In this document: piece after piece, positions 1-8,291 of the stretch
Layout: every line of letters begins with the position of its first letter
How positions within the stretch are numbered: the stretch's first letter is position 1
DNA from: Eggerthellaceae bacterium UBA5906
GTDB lineage: Bacteria; Actinomycetota; Coriobacteriia; Coriobacteriales; Eggerthellaceae
Length of the DNA: 24,277 nt
Direction: 5' to 3'
Assembly (NCBI GenBank): GCA_002431805.1
Contig: DJEE01000175.1
Coordinates: forward strand, 7,821 to 32,097
The notes under the pieces: generated by a model
The model's input: only the letters and a program-made list of their open reading frames with translations
Database searches by the model: none
Told to the model about the DNA's origin: nothing
Made by a program: the position numbers and the translations under genes

Positions 1-525
1 TACGAGTTCGAGAACAAGATCGTCGGCGGCGTCGTGCCGAAGGAATACATTCCTTCCATCGACAAGGGCATCCAGGAAGCTCTCAATACGGGCGTTCTGG
101 CAGGCTACCCGGTCGAGGATGTGCGCGTCGAGCTCATCGATGGTTCTTACCACGACGTTGACTCTTCGGAAGCTGCCTTTAAGGTGGCTGGCTCCATGGC
201 CATCAAGGAAGCGCTGCGCAAGTCCGACCCGGTCATCCTCGAGCCTGTCATGGCCGTTGAGGTTGAAACCCCGGAGGAGTACACGGGCTTCGTCATGGGC
301 GATATCCCGTCTCGCCGTGGCATGATCCAGGGTCAGGAGCAGCGTTCCGGCGGTGCCGTCGCCATCTCCGCGAAGGTGCCTCTGGGCATGATGTTCGGCT
401 ACGCAACCGACCTGCGTTCCGGTACGCAGGGTCGCGCTACCTACACCATGCAGTTCGACTCTTACGAGCCGGTTCCCAAGAACGTCGCTGCAGAGATTAT
501 CAGCAAGGCCGGCGGCAACGCGTAA
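1..525 (+). CDS. fusA: Elongation factor G, C-terminal part (5' end outside window)
   Basis: This is the last 174 residues of EF-G, the GTPase that drives ribosomal translocation. The reading frame is open from base 1 ([10 protein letters not shown]..., then [18 protein letters not shown]) and ends in TAA at 523-525. The visible part covers the end of domain IV ([23 protein letters not shown]) and all of domain V ([18 protein letters not shown], then [16 protein letters not shown], then a C-terminal [13 protein letters not shown]). The GTPase domain lies upstream of the window. It is followed 39 bp later by rpsJ, so the str and S10 operons are adjacent. The tuf gene often found between them is absent here. 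Identity is near certain from domain V motifs. Confidence 0.97.
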   Translation, partial: YEFENKIVGGVVPKEYIPSIDKGIQEALNTGVLAGYPVEDVRVELIDGSYHDVDSSEAAFKVAGSMAIKEALRKSDPVILEPVMAVEVETPEEYTGFVMGDIPSRRGMIQGQEQRSGGAVAISAKVPLGMMFGYATDLRSGTQGRATYTMQFDSYEPVPKNVAAEIISKAGGNA

Positions 526-564
526 GGCGTCTGCACGTCCGAAAGCTTAACGGAGGAAATGAAA

Positions 565-873
565 GTGGCTAATCAGAAGATTCGCATCCGCCTGAAGGGA
601 TACGATCATGAGATCGTGGATCAGTCCACGAAACTCATCGTCGATACCGCTCAGAAGACGGGTGCCAAGGTGTCCGGTCCCATCCCGCTGCCGACGGAGC
701 GCAATCTGTTCACCGTCGTCAAGGGCCCCCATGTGGACAAGGACTCGCGCGAGCAGTTCGAGATGCGCACCCACAAGCGCCTGATCGACATCCTGGAGCC
801 CACCCCGAACACGGTGGATTCCCTGATGCGTCTGGATCTCCCTGCCGGCGTCGACATCGAGATCAAGCTGTAA
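565..873 (+). CDS. rpsJ: 30S ribosomal protein S10
   Basis: S10 is a head protein of the 30S subunit and also a transcription antitermination partner (NusE). The protein reads [16 protein letters not shown]... and contains the conserved [14 protein letters not shown] and [15 protein letters not shown] segments, ending in [13 protein letters not shown] chose the GTG at 565, giving 102 aa, which is the usual S10 length. The Shine-Dalgarno GGAGG at 552-556 is 8 nt from this GTG but only 2 nt from the upstream ATG at 559, and family members normally begin with MA[NK]QKIRIRL. It lies between fusA and rplC and is probably co-transcribed with them. Confidence 0.97.
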   Translation: MANQKIRIRLKGYDHEIVDQSTKLIVDTAQKTGAKVSGPIPLPTERNLFTVVKGPHVDKDSREQFEMRTHKRLIDILEPTPNTVDSLMRLDLPAGVDIEIKL

Positions 874-886
874 GGGGTGTCAAGTA

Positions 887-1507
887 ATGATTAACGCAAT
901 TTATGGTAAGAAAATCGGCATGACCCAGATCTTCAACGAGGAGGACAAGCTCATCCCCGTTACCGTGATCCAGGCCGAGCCGAACACGGTGTGCCAGGTC
1001 AAGACCAAGGCCACCGACGGCTACGAGGCCGTGCAGCTGGGCTTTGGCGCTATTAAGGCCAAGAAGGTCAACAAGCCCATGGGCGGCCACTTCGCCAAGC
1101 AGGGCGTCGAGCCGACCCGCTACTTGCGTGAGGTTCGCGTCGAGGACGCTTCGGAGTACAAGCCGGGCGACCAGCAGACCGTGGCGGCGTTTGCCGAGGT
1201 CAAGAAGGTTGACGTTACCGGTACCTCCAAAGGTAAGGGCTTCGCTGGCGTTATGAAGCGCTACGGCTTCGCCGGTGGTCCGGGCGGCCATGGTGCTCAC
1301 TTCCATCGCGCTCCCGGTTCCGTGGGCATGTGCGCTACGCCTTCCCGCGTGCTGAAGGGCCTGCGCATGCCTGGCCACATGGGCTGCGACACGGTTACCG
1401 TGAAGAACCTGACCGTCATGCGCGTTGACGAGGAGCAGAACCTGATCCTGGTCAAGGGCGCCATCCCTGGCGGCAAGAACGGCATCGTGCGCGTGCGCAT
1501 GGCGTAA
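887..1507 (+). CDS. rplC: 50S ribosomal protein L3
   Basis: L3 is an early-assembly protein of the large subunit whose central loop reaches towards the peptidyl transferase centre. The 206-aa product starts [16 protein letters not shown] and carries the typical loop ([16 protein letters not shown], then [18 protein letters not shown]) and the [15 protein letters not shown] segment. Length is normal for the family. A purine-rich AAGGGG (872-877) that overlaps the rpsJ stop serves as ribosome binding site. It is the second gene of the S10 cluster, 13 bp after rpsJ. Confidence 0.97.
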   Translation: MINAIYGKKIGMTQIFNEEDKLIPVTVIQAEPNTVCQVKTKATDGYEAVQLGFGAIKAKKVNKPMGGHFAKQGVEPTRYLREVRVEDASEYKPGDQQTVAAFAEVKKVDVTGTSKGKGFAGVMKRYGFAGGPGGHGAHFHRAPGSVGMCATPSRVLKGLRMPGHMGCDTVTVKNLTVMRVDEEQNLILVKGAIPGGKNGIVRVRMA

Positions 1508-1538
1508 CCTGGACTATCTATAAGGAGTTTCTACTACC

Positions 1539-2165
1539 ATGACGACTATTGAGATCAAGGACGCAAGCGGTAAGAAGGCCGGCGACGCCGAGCTTTCCGC
1601 TTCCGTGTTCGGCATTGAGCCGAACGTGCCCGTCATGCACCAGGTTGTGCGCGCTCAGCGTGCGTCTTGGCGTGCCGGCACCAGCAACACCCTTACCCGC
1701 GGCAACGTCCGCGGCGGCGGCAAGAAGCCGTGGCGCCAGAAGGGCACCGGTCGTGCCCGTCAGGGCTCCATCCGCTCGCCTCAGTGGCGCGGCGGCGGCG
1801 TCGTGTTCGGCCCGCATCCCCGCAGCTACGCCTTCCGCGTGAACAACAAGGAAGTCAAGCTGGCTATGCGTTCCGTGCTGTCCGCAAAGCTGGCCGACGG
1901 CCAGTTCACCGTGGTGGACGGCTTCAACTTCGAGAAGCCCTGCACCAAGGACGCCAAGGCGTTCATCAAGGCCATGGGCTTCGAGGGTCAGCGCGTTACG
2001 CTCGTGCTGGGCAACGACGACGTCACCACGTGGCTGTCTTTCCGCAACCTGCAGAAGGTCAACATCCTGCCCGTTGCCGAGGCTAACACCTACGAGCTGC
2101 TCGACAACAAGCAGCTGGTGTTCACCGCTGAGGCTCTGAAGCGCATCGAGGAGGTGCTCGCATAA
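1539..2165 (+). CDS. rplD: 50S ribosomal protein L4
   Basis: L4 is a large-subunit protein whose extended loop lines the exit tunnel. In some bacteria it also represses the S10 operon. The 208-aa product has the basic tunnel loop ([20 protein letters not shown], then [23 protein letters not shown]) and the globular domain ([31 protein letters not shown]). An AAGGAG about 11 nt upstream supports the ATG at 1539. Its stop overlaps the rplW start in TAATG, so the two are translationally coupled. No S10-type leader for L4 control is visible in front of rpsJ in this window. Confidence 0.97.
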   Translation: MTTIEIKDASGKKAGDAELSASVFGIEPNVPVMHQVVRAQRASWRAGTSNTLTRGNVRGGGKKPWRQKGTGRARQGSIRSPQWRGGGVVFGPHPRSYAFRVNNKEVKLAMRSVLSAKLADGQFTVVDGFNFEKPCTKDAKAFIKAMGFEGQRVTLVLGNDDVTTWLSFRNLQKVNILPVAEANTYELLDNKQLVFTAEALKRIEEVLA

Positions 2166-2452
2166 TGAAGGATCCCCGCGAGGTCATCATCCGTCCTATC
2201 GTGACGGAGCACAGCTACGACCAGATGGAGAACAACGTGTACACCTTCGAGGTGGCCAAGGACTCCAACAAGGTTGAGATCCGCCAGGCCATCGAGGCAA
2301 TCTTCAACGTCTCCGTGGTTAAGGTGAACACCCTGAACGTCAAGCCGAAGGTCAAGCGTGTTCGCTACCAGGCTGGCAAAACCCGTAGCTGGAAGAAGGC
2401 TATGGTCACGCTCAAGGAAGGCGATTCCATCGAGCTGTTTGGCGCCAACTAA
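2165..2452 (+). CDS. rplW: 50S ribosomal protein L23
   Basis: L23 sits at the peptide exit site of the 50S subunit and is the docking point for trigger factor and SRP. The 95-aa protein (KDPREVIIRPIVTEHSYD, then YTFEVAKDSNKVEIRQAIE, then the VNTLNVKPKVKR loop and a C-terminal GDSIELFGAN) matches the family in length and pattern. The start overlaps the rplD stop by one base. In most bacteria rplB follows directly. Here the operon stops at a strong terminator 33 bp downstream, and a transporter gene follows instead. Confidence 0.97.
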   Translation: MKDPREVIIRPIVTEHSYDQMENNVYTFEVAKDSNKVEIRQAIEAIFNVSVVKVNTLNVKPKVKRVRYQAGKTRSWKKAMVTLKEGDSIELFGAN

Positions 2453-2484
2453 GGCTGCCGCATAACGAAGCTTATGCGTTGACG

Positions 2485-2516
2485 AAAGCGCCCCGGATGT
2501 ATCCGGGGCGCTTTTT
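2485..2516 (+). terminator. Rho-independent terminator after rplW
   Basis: A perfect stem of AAAGCGCCCCGGAT (2485-2498) with ATCCGGGGCGCTTT (2501-2514) is followed directly by a T-run (2512-2516). This is a textbook intrinsic terminator and marks the end of the fusA/rpsJ-rplC-rplD-rplW transcript. Confidence 0.92.
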
Positions 2517-2517
2517 G

Positions 2518-2523
2518 TATAAT
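2518..2523 (+). promoter_or_regulatory. Candidate -10 box for the ABC transporter pair
   Basis: A perfect TATAAT begins 2 nt after the terminator T-run. No convincing -35 box lies 16-18 bp upstream, because that stretch is the terminator stem. A start site near 2530 would give a leader of about 35 nt to the ATG at 2566, or an almost leaderless message for the ATG at 2533. Confidence 0.4.
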
Positions 2524-2565
2524 CAAGTTGATATGAGATACACACCCAAGGGCAAGGTGGCAGGC

Positions 2566-3267
2566 ATGGCGTTCGTGGAGTTCAACGATGTGCGCAAGGT
2601 GTACAAGATGGGCGAGGTCGAAGTGGCCGCTGCCGACGGCATGACGTTTTCATGCGAAGCGGGCGAGCTGGTAGTGGTGGTAGGCCCGTCGGGCGCCGGC
2701 AAAACAACGCTGCTGAACATGCTTGGTGGCATGGACTCGTGCACGTCGGGCACTATCATGCTTGACGGTCGCGAAATCAGCTCGTTTTCCGAAAAACAGC
2801 TTACGCAGTACCGACGCCTGGACATCGGGTTCGTATTTCAGTTCTACAACTTGGTGCAGAACTTAACGGCGCTTGAAAACGTGGAGCTTGCCAGCCAAAT
2901 TTGCCCGCATCCGCTTGACGCCGCAAGTGTGCTTAAACAGGTGGGCCTGGCGCACCGCATGGACAACTTCCCGGCACAGCTTTCCGGTGGCGAACAGCAG
3001 CGTGTGGCCATTGCGCGCGCGTTGGCGAAAAACCCGAAGCTGTTGCTATGCGATGAACCTACCGGTGCGCTTGACTACAAAACAGGTAAGGCCATTTTAA
3101 AGCTGCTGCAGGATACGTGCCTCAATACCGGCAAAACTGTGGTGCTCATCACGCATAACTCCGCGTTTGCCGATATCGCTGATCGCGTTATCCATGTGCG
3201 CGAGGGCAAGGTTGCCAGCATGGCAACAAACGCCCATCCGGTGTCGGCCGACACGCTGGAGTGGTAG
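2566..3267 (+). CDS. ABC transporter ATP-binding protein, MacB/LolD type
   Basis: This is the cytoplasmic ATPase of a MacB/FtsE-like ABC system, partner of the permease encoded 3 bp downstream. The 233-aa protein has Walker [10 protein letters not shown] (about 40-48), a Q-loop in FVFQFYNL (Q92), the signature [15 protein letters not shown] (139-153), Walker B LLLCDE (159-164), a D-loop GALD and the switch histidine in ITHN (H197). I chose the ATG at 2566 because AAGGTGG lies 5 nt upstream. An in-frame ATG at 2533 lacks a ribosome binding site but sits just downstream of a TATAAT, so an N-terminally longer form is possible. MacB-type systems do not pump through the membrane. They use ATP to move a periplasmic or extracellular domain (family knowledge). 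The substrate is unknown. Confidence 0.93.
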   Translation: MAFVEFNDVRKVYKMGEVEVAAADGMTFSCEAGELVVVVGPSGAGKTTLLNMLGGMDSCTSGTIMLDGREISSFSEKQLTQYRRLDIGFVFQFYNLVQNLTALENVELASQICPHPLDAASVLKQVGLAHRMDNFPAQLSGGEQQRVAIARALAKNPKLLLCDEPTGALDYKTGKAILKLLQDTCLNTGKTVVLITHNSAFADIADRVIHVREGKVASMATNAHPVSADTLEW

Positions 3268-3270
3268 AGC

Positions 3271-6200
3271 ATGCTCGCGTTTTCGAAAGAGGTGCTGCGC
3301 TCGATCACGCACTCGTGGGGGCGTTTTCTGGCTATTGCAGTGATAGCGGCGCTAGGCTGCGGCTTTTATGCCGGCTTGCGCATGACCGGGCCCGATATGC
3401 GCTTGGCGGGCGACACGTACTACGATGCCACCAATCTGTGCGACATCCGCGTGCTCTCCACGCTTGGCATGACCGATCAGCAAATTCAGCAGCTGCGCAA
3501 CGTTGACGGCGTATCAGGCGTTATGCCCGCTTACGAAGCCGATGTAACCTCCTCGTTGGCAGGTGCGCAGTACACGTTGCGCTTCCATTCGCTTGACGCA
3601 AGCGCCGCGGCGGCTAGCACGTGCAGCGACGGCTTGCATGTTGAGTCGTCCGATGCCAACTACATCAACCGCCCCATTTTGGTGTCCGGTTCGTGGCCTC
3701 AGGCGCCCAACGAGTGCCTGCTTTCGGCCGATGCCATTTGGACGAACGAGGTTCACCTTGGCGATACCGTGCAGGTGCTTGAGGGAACCTCCGACCTAGA
3801 CAGCACGTTTGCCGTGAAGGAGTTCACGGTGGTGGGTTTCGTGCACTCGTCGTATTACACGTGCACCACAAACACCGGGTCGACGTCGCTTGGCTCAGGC
3901 GAGCTTACCTCGTACGTGTATGTCCCCGAAGCGGCCTTCGCGCAGGATTATCCGTACACCGAAGCGTTCATCACCGTCGATGGCGCGGCGGGATTGCAAT
4001 GGCCATCGGACGCGTACCAGCAGCGCGTAGATGAGGTGTCACAGCGCCTCAACGACATCGCGCCCGAGCTTTCGGCTTCCCGTGTAAGCCAGCTGCAGGC
4101 AGACGCTCAGGCAACGCTTGATGAAAAGCGTGCTGATTACGAACGCGAAAAGGCCGATGCTGAAGCGCAGCTCAACGATGCGCAGGGCCAGCTAGACGAT
4201 GCCCGCTCGCAGCTAGACGATGCGGCGGCGCAGCTGTCAAGCGCCGCGGCACAGCTATCAAGCAGCCAGGCAGACATTGCGGCAGGCGAGCAGCAGCTGG
4301 CAAGCGGGCAGGCCGAGCATGATGCGGGACAGCAGCAGCTTACCGTCCAGCGCGAACAGGCGCAACAGGCCATCGCGCAAGCTCAAGCGCAGCTTGATGC
4401 GTCCCAGGCGCAATACGACGCGGCTATGGCGCAGCGCAGCCAGCTTGAGGTGCAGCTTGAGCAGGCCCGTGCGGCTCAGCTAGCCGATGTTGCCGCCCAG
4501 CTTGAAGCCGCCATTGCCAGCATCGATGCGCAAACCGCAGGCGTTCCCGATCAGTTGGCGGCGGGGCAGGCACAGTTGACGGCCCAGCGCGCGCAAACAG
4601 CTGCCCAGCTTGACGCGGCGCAGGCGCAACTGGACAGCGCGCAAACCCAGCTTGATGCCGCAGCGGCAAAACTCGCCTCGGGCAAGCAACAATACGCGCA
4701 AGGCCAACAGCAGTACGCGCAGGGCCAAGCGGAATACGAAAGCGGCCTGGCGCAATACGAAGACGGCCAAGCGCAGCTTGACGAAAAGCGTGCCGACGCG
4801 CAGGCGAAGTTTGCCGATGCCGAAGAGCAGCTGGCAAACGCGCAAGCCGATATCGATGCCATTGCCGAAAAAGACGCCAGCGTCTATGTGCTCGACCGCA
4901 CGAAAAACCTGGGCGCTGAAAGTTTTAAGAGCGACGCGGGACGCATCGACCAAATAGCGGCCGTGTTCCCGCTCATGTTCTTCTTAGTGGCGGCGCTTGT
5001 GTCGCTTACCACCATGACGCGCATGGTTGAAGAGGAGCGCGTACTCATCGGCACGTACAAGGCCTTAGGCTATTCAAGCGCGCGCATCACGTCGAAGTAC
5101 CTCATCTACGCCACGGTTGCCTCGGGGGCCGGCGCGGTGGTGGGCATCGTGCTGCTGTCGAAATTCTTGCCGTGGTTCATTTTGAACGCGTACTCCATCA
5201 TGTACATGGTGCCGTGCGTGCCTACGCCCTTAGACCCCGGCATTGCCGTGCTTGCTGCAGGCCTAGGCGTTGGCATCACCGTGGCGGCAACGTGGTTTGC
5301 CGCCGCCGCAACGCTGCGCGAACGCCCCGCAGCGCTGATGCTGCCGCGCGCGCCGAAAGCTGGCAAGCGCATTTTGCTTGAGCGCATCACGCCGCTGTGG
5401 CGCCGCATGACGTTCAGTTGGAAGGTCACGGCGCGCAACTTGTTCCGCTACAAGCGCCGCTTCTTCATGGCGGTGGTGGGCATTGCCGGCTGCACGGCGC
5501 TGCTGCTTACGGGCTTAGGGTTGCAAAACGCCATCAACGACATCATCGACAAGCAATATGGCCAGCTGTACCACTTCAACACCATCGTGCGTATGGACAG
5601 CCAGGCCAGCCAGGAAAGCAAAGACGCGGTTGCCGCGGCCGTGAGCGCCGACAATGGCACCTACACCTGGGTGCAAACGGGCAACAAGATCGCCTGCGCG
5701 CCCGACGACGCGGCCGAGCATCGCGTGGAGCTGGTGGTTGCCGACGATGCCGAGGCGCTGCAGCAGTTCGTGACCATGCGCACGCGCGTGGGGCAGTCGC
5801 CGCTGCAGCTTTCCGACAGCGGTGCCCTCATCAGCGAGAAGCTGGCCACACAACTGGGTGTTTCGGTGGGCGATGCCATCAACCTGTACGACGAGGACGA
5901 CATCGGCAACCTGGTGGGTCAAGCGCACAGCGTCACCGTTGCGGGCATCATGGAAAACTACGTCAGCCAATACGTCTACGTCACCTCGGCCGAATACGAG
6001 CGCGTGATGGGGCAGCCTGCAACGCTGGCCACCGTGTACGCCAACCTGTCCGACGGCACCGACCGCGATGCGTTCTCCAGCCAGATGCTTGCCATGGACG
6101 GTGTGAAAACCGTCACGTACAACGACGAAACCATTGACAGCTATCGCACCATGCTTAAAACGGTGGACAGCGTGGTGGTGGTGCTGGTGATTGCCGCCGC

Positions 6201-6564
6201 GCTGCTGGCGTTCGTGGTGCTCTACAACCTCACGAACATCAACATCACCGAGCGTGCGCGCGAAATTGCCACGCTTAAAGTGCTTGGCTTCACCCCGCGC
6301 GAGGTGGATGCCTACGTGTTCCGCGAAACGCTGCTGCTGTCCATCATCGGCGCTGCGGCGGGCCTGGTGCTCGGTATATTCATGGAGGGCTTCGTTATCA
6401 CCACGGCAGAGGTGGACCAGGTCATGTTCGGACGCGACATCCATGGGCTAAGCTTCGTCATAGCTTTCGTGCTCACCATGGTGTTCTCGGTCATTGTGGC
6501 CATTGCCATGCGCGGCAAACTGCGCCGCATCAACATGGTGGAAAGCCTGAAGTCAAATGAGTAG
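3271..6564 (+). CDS. Large FtsX/MacB-type ABC permease with extracellular coiled coil
   Basis: This is the membrane partner of the preceding ATPase, at 1097 aa about twice the size of a simple MacB permease. The order is: TM helix (about 17-36, GRFLAIAVIAALGCGFYAG); extracellular domain; a long coiled coil (about 265-535) dominated by Ala, Gln and Asp with repeats such as AQLD and QQYAQGQ; a three-TM FtsX core (about 558-690, including MTRMVEEERVLIGTYKALGY); a second N-terminal TM (about 730-750) with another extracellular domain; and a final FtsX core (about 965-1090, including EIATLKVLGFTPREV). It is therefore a tandem duplication of the MacB fold with a coiled coil in the first half. Similar giant permeases are common in Gram-positive bacteria and act on the cell surface. 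The substrate cannot be read from sequence. The start is set by spacing to the ATPase stop, with only a weak ribosome binding site. Confidence 0.9.
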   Translation: MLAFSKEVLRSITHSWGRFLAIAVIAALGCGFYAGLRMTGPDMRLAGDTYYDATNLCDIRVLSTLGMTDQQIQQLRNVDGVSGVMPAYEADVTSSLAGAQYTLRFHSLDASAAAASTCSDGLHVESSDANYINRPILVSGSWPQAPNECLLSADAIWTNEVHLGDTVQVLEGTSDLDSTFAVKEFTVVGFVHSSYYTCTTNTGSTSLGSGELTSYVYVPEAAFAQDYPYTEAFITVDGAAGLQWPSDAYQQRVDEVSQRLNDIAPELSASRVSQLQADAQATLDEKRADYEREKADAEAQLNDAQGQLDDARSQLDDAAAQLSSAAAQLSSSQADIAAGEQQLASGQAEHDAGQQQLTVQREQAQQAIAQAQAQLDASQAQYDAAMAQRSQLEVQLEQARAAQLADVAAQLEAAIASIDAQTAGVPDQLAAGQAQLTAQRAQTAAQLDAAQAQLDSAQTQLDAAAAKLASGKQQYAQGQQQYAQGQAEYESGLAQYEDGQAQLDEKRADAQAKFADAEEQLANAQADIDAIAEKDASVYVLDRTKNLGAESFKSDAGRIDQIAAVFPLMFFLVAALVSLTTMTRMVEEERVLIGTYKALGYSSARITSKYLIYATVASGAGAVVGIVLLSKFLPWFILNAYSIMYMVPCVPTPLDPGIAVLAAGLGVGITVAATWFAAAATLRERPAALMLPRAPKAGKRILLERITPLWRRMTFSWKVTARNLFRYKRRFFMAVVGIAGCTALLLTGLGLQNAINDIIDKQYGQLYHFNTIVRMDSQASQESKDAVAAAVSADNGTYTWVQTGNKIACAPDDAAEHRVELVVADDAEALQQFVTMRTRVGQSPLQLSDSGALISEKLATQLGVSVGDAINLYDEDDIGNLVGQAHSVTVAGIMENYVSQYVYVTSAEYERVMGQPATLATVYANLSDGTDRDAFSSQMLAMDGVKTVTYNDETIDSYRTMLKTVDSVVVVLVIAAALLAFVVLYNLTNINITERAREIATLKVLGFTPREVDAYVFRETLLLSIIGAAAGLVLGIFMEGFVITTAEVDQVMFGRDIHGLSFVIAFVLTMVFSVIVAIAMRGKLRRINMVESLKSNE

Positions 6565-6572
6565 GTTGGCCG

Positions 6573-6666
6573 GGCGTGAACATGGGGACGGAGGTGGTGT
6601 TCACGGTTGCCCTTTCATTTCCCAAAACGCTTTCGTGAACGCCCGCTCCGTCCCCATGTTCACGCC
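6573..6666. repeat. REP-like long palindrome
   Basis: Two perfectly complementary 21-nt arms lie at 6573-6593 and 6646-6666 (left arm begins GGCGTGAACATGGGGACGGA). They flank a second, shorter complementary pair, GTTCACG (6599-6605) and CGTGAAC (6634-6640). The GTGAAC/GGGGACGG wording resembles dispersed palindromic repeats of the kind mobilised by REP-associated tyrosine transposases (recalled pattern). No transposase is present here. It lies between the permease stop and the chaperone gene and may also terminate transcription, although no T-run follows. Confidence 0.75.
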
Positions 6667-6729
6667 AATGAGTAAGCAAGTGCGTTACAATAGCCGTTAA
6701 CGCGTTTTTTCAATCAGAAGGGAATTCCC

Positions 6730-8046
6730 ATGAAGGTTACCGAGAAAAAGCTGCCCGACGGCCGCTTTGAGCTTACCGCCGTGGCCGCCACGGCTGAGGT
6801 AGCGCAGGCGTTCAACGCTGCTCATCAGATATTTTTGGCGAACATGGGCGTGCAGGTTGCGCCGGGGCAAAAGCCCGAGGTTGTCGCCGAGGACGAGCTG
6901 GGTATCACGAACCTGGACATGGTGTCGCTGCAGCTTGCCATCGACTATTTGGTGCCGTTTGCCGTGGACAAAAGCAACCTGGTGCCGGCGTTTCCGCCTA
7001 AGCCCGTGGTAAACCAGATGATCAAGCGCGGTGAAACGTTCGAATTCCAGCTGCGCGTCACGCCGAAGCCCCAGTACAAGCTCACCAGCTACGAGCCCGT
7101 GTCCATTACCGTGCCGCCGTTTACGTTCGACGAATCCGCGGTTGACCAGCAGGTGCATCAGGTGCTTGAAAGCTACGCCACCTACGAGGCGTGCGACCCG
7201 CATCCGCTCGGCGAGAACGACGCCGCGCGCATCAAGGTTGAGGCCACGCAGGGCGGCCAGCCGCACAAGAACCTCTCCACCGAGGGGCGCACCTACATCA
7301 TGGGCATGAACCTGCTGCCTGAGGGTTTCGAGAAAAACCTGCTGGGCATGAACGTAGGCGACAGCAAGTCGTTCAGCTTCGACGTGCCGGGCGCCGAAGA
7401 AGGCGAGGACCCCATCGACTGCACCGTTACCGTGCTGGAGTGCCAGTGCAAAAAGGTGCCCGAGCTTACCAACGAGTGGGTTGAGAAGAACATCCCCATG
7501 GTGCGCGATGCTGCAGCGCTGCGTGGCTCTATCCGCGAAAGCTTGCTGGCAGAACAGCAGGCGCAGTACCGCGAGATGCAGCTGTCCATGGCCGCCGACG
7601 AGCTGTCGCGTCGTTTCGAGGGCAAAATCGCCGACGAGGTATACGAGGCCATGCGCGAGACGCTTATGAACAACGTGAAGGGCTCAGTCGAGCAGCAGGG
7701 CATGCAGTTCGACGAGTTCGTGGCCATGCAGGGCGGCATCCAACAGTTCGGCATGATGCTGATGGTGCAGGCGCGCCAGATGCTCGTGCAGGGCTATGCG
7801 CTTGATGCGCTGTTCCGCCACGAGAACATGGAACTGACCGACGAGGACCTGCTGGCCGCATGCCGCGCCATGAACCCGCAGCAGCCCGAGGCGGTGCGTC
7901 GCCAAATGGAAGGCAACGGCCAAGGCTTCGTGTTGCGCGAAACGGCAGCGCGCTTGAAGGCCAACCGTTGGCTGCTCGAGCACGCCAACGTAAACGTGGA
8001 AGGCCAGGAAGCTCCGGCTGCCGACGAGGCCCCGAAGGCCGAGTAG
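6730..8046 (+). CDS. tig: Trigger factor-like chaperone with FKBP-type prolyl isomerase domain
   Basis: This is a cytoplasmic folding factor of the trigger factor family, 438 aa (canonical TF is about 430). It has an N-terminal domain (1-135), a compact FKBP-type PPIase domain (about 155-240, with LLGMNVGDSKSFSFDVPG), and a long helical C-terminal chaperone domain (about 255-420). A Glu/Ala/Pro tail (EGQEAPAADEAPKAE) ends the protein. Oddly, the ribosome-docking loop GFRxGxxP of canonical TF is not visible. The matching place reads ANMGVQVAPGQKPEVVAEDELG (about 37-58, shown here with breaks at 40 and 50), with no Phe-Arg-Lys. The ATG at 6730 is preceded by GAAGGGA. A TACAAT at 6686-6691 may be its -10 box. 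Family assignment is sound, but canonical nascent-chain docking is uncertain. Confidence 0.85.
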   Translation: MKVTEKKLPDGRFELTAVAATAEVAQAFNAAHQIFLANMGVQVAPGQKPEVVAEDELGITNLDMVSLQLAIDYLVPFAVDKSNLVPAFPPKPVVNQMIKRGETFEFQLRVTPKPQYKLTSYEPVSITVPPFTFDESAVDQQVHQVLESYATYEACDPHPLGENDAARIKVEATQGGQPHKNLSTEGRTYIMGMNLLPEGFEKNLLGMNVGDSKSFSFDVPGAEEGEDPIDCTVTVLECQCKKVPELTNEWVEKNIPMVRDAAALRGSIRESLLAEQQAQYREMQLSMAADELSRRFEGKIADEVYEAMRETLMNNVKGSVEQQGMQFDEFVAMQGGIQQFGMMLMVQARQMLVQGYALDALFRHENMELTDEDLLAACRAMNPQQPEAVRRQMEGNGQGFVLRETAARLKANRWLLEHANVNVEGQEAPAADEAPKAE

Positions 8047-8048
8047 CC

Positions 8049-8098
8049 TGAGTCACCCTCTTCGGGAGGTTTTGGCTTATTACCTTTTCGAATGCGAA
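8049..8098. repeat. Flanking direct repeat, copy 1
   Basis: These 50 bp (starting TGAGTCACC, ending TTTTCGAATGCGAA) match 15019-15068 at 45 of 50 positions in the same orientation. The copy begins 3 bp after the chaperone stop codon. It contains a small stem, CCTC with GAGG (8057-8060 and 8066-8069), followed by TTTT. The two copies bracket the accessory block. Confidence 0.85.
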
Positions 8099-8129
8099 TG
8101 GGGATCATAGACAAGTTTGCTATTTGCTG

Positions 8130-8167
8130 AGAGGCGCGTGCAACGAAGAGACTTTGCGCGTGCCTCT
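8130..8167 (+). terminator. Hairpin terminator candidate downstream of the chaperone gene
   Basis: The arms AGAGGCGCGTGCAA (8130-8143) and TTGCGCGTGCCTCT (8154-8167) pair over 14 bp with two G-U wobbles and a 10-nt loop. They are followed by an A/T-rich stretch (TATATATCTTGTT) rather than a clean T-run. It lies 31 nt after repeat copy 1, and a hairpin of different sequence lies at a similar place after copy 2. The rest of 8168-8291 shows no gene. It holds a CCGAT-TCAAA-CCGAT direct repeat (8231-8245) of unknown meaning. Confidence 0.6.
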
Positions 8168-8291
8168 TATATATCTTGTTACGCGACTTCAAAAGACGTT
8201 GTCGATGCGCTCTGTTTGGGCAGCGGTGCCGATTCAAACCGATCATCGTGAAGTTTTATAGCGTTATGCAAATATAGCGTATCATTTGGGT

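Noticed and set aside
4100..4880. Repetitive DNA as a possible CRISPR or tandem repeat array
   Set aside because: The repetition follows the coiled-coil protein code in one open frame, with varied codons and no constant repeat-spacer pattern.
5515..6444. A 309-codon open frame on the minus strand inside the permease gene
   Set aside because: It lies fully antisense to a well-supported gene, is His-rich as expected from the antisense of GC-rich codons, and matches no family.
8231..8245. CCGAT-TCAAA-CCGAT direct repeat upstream of the LuxR-type gene as an operator
   Set aside because: It is short, found once, and has no dyad symmetry of the kind expected for a LuxR site; chance is likely.
7794..8246. 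Minus-strand frames at both flanking repeats that encode similar peptides (RIRKGN.PK...EGDS)
   Set aside because: Most differences between the two repeat copies change the amino acid in this frame, and there is no ribosome binding site, so the similarity comes from the DNA repeat and not from protein conservation.
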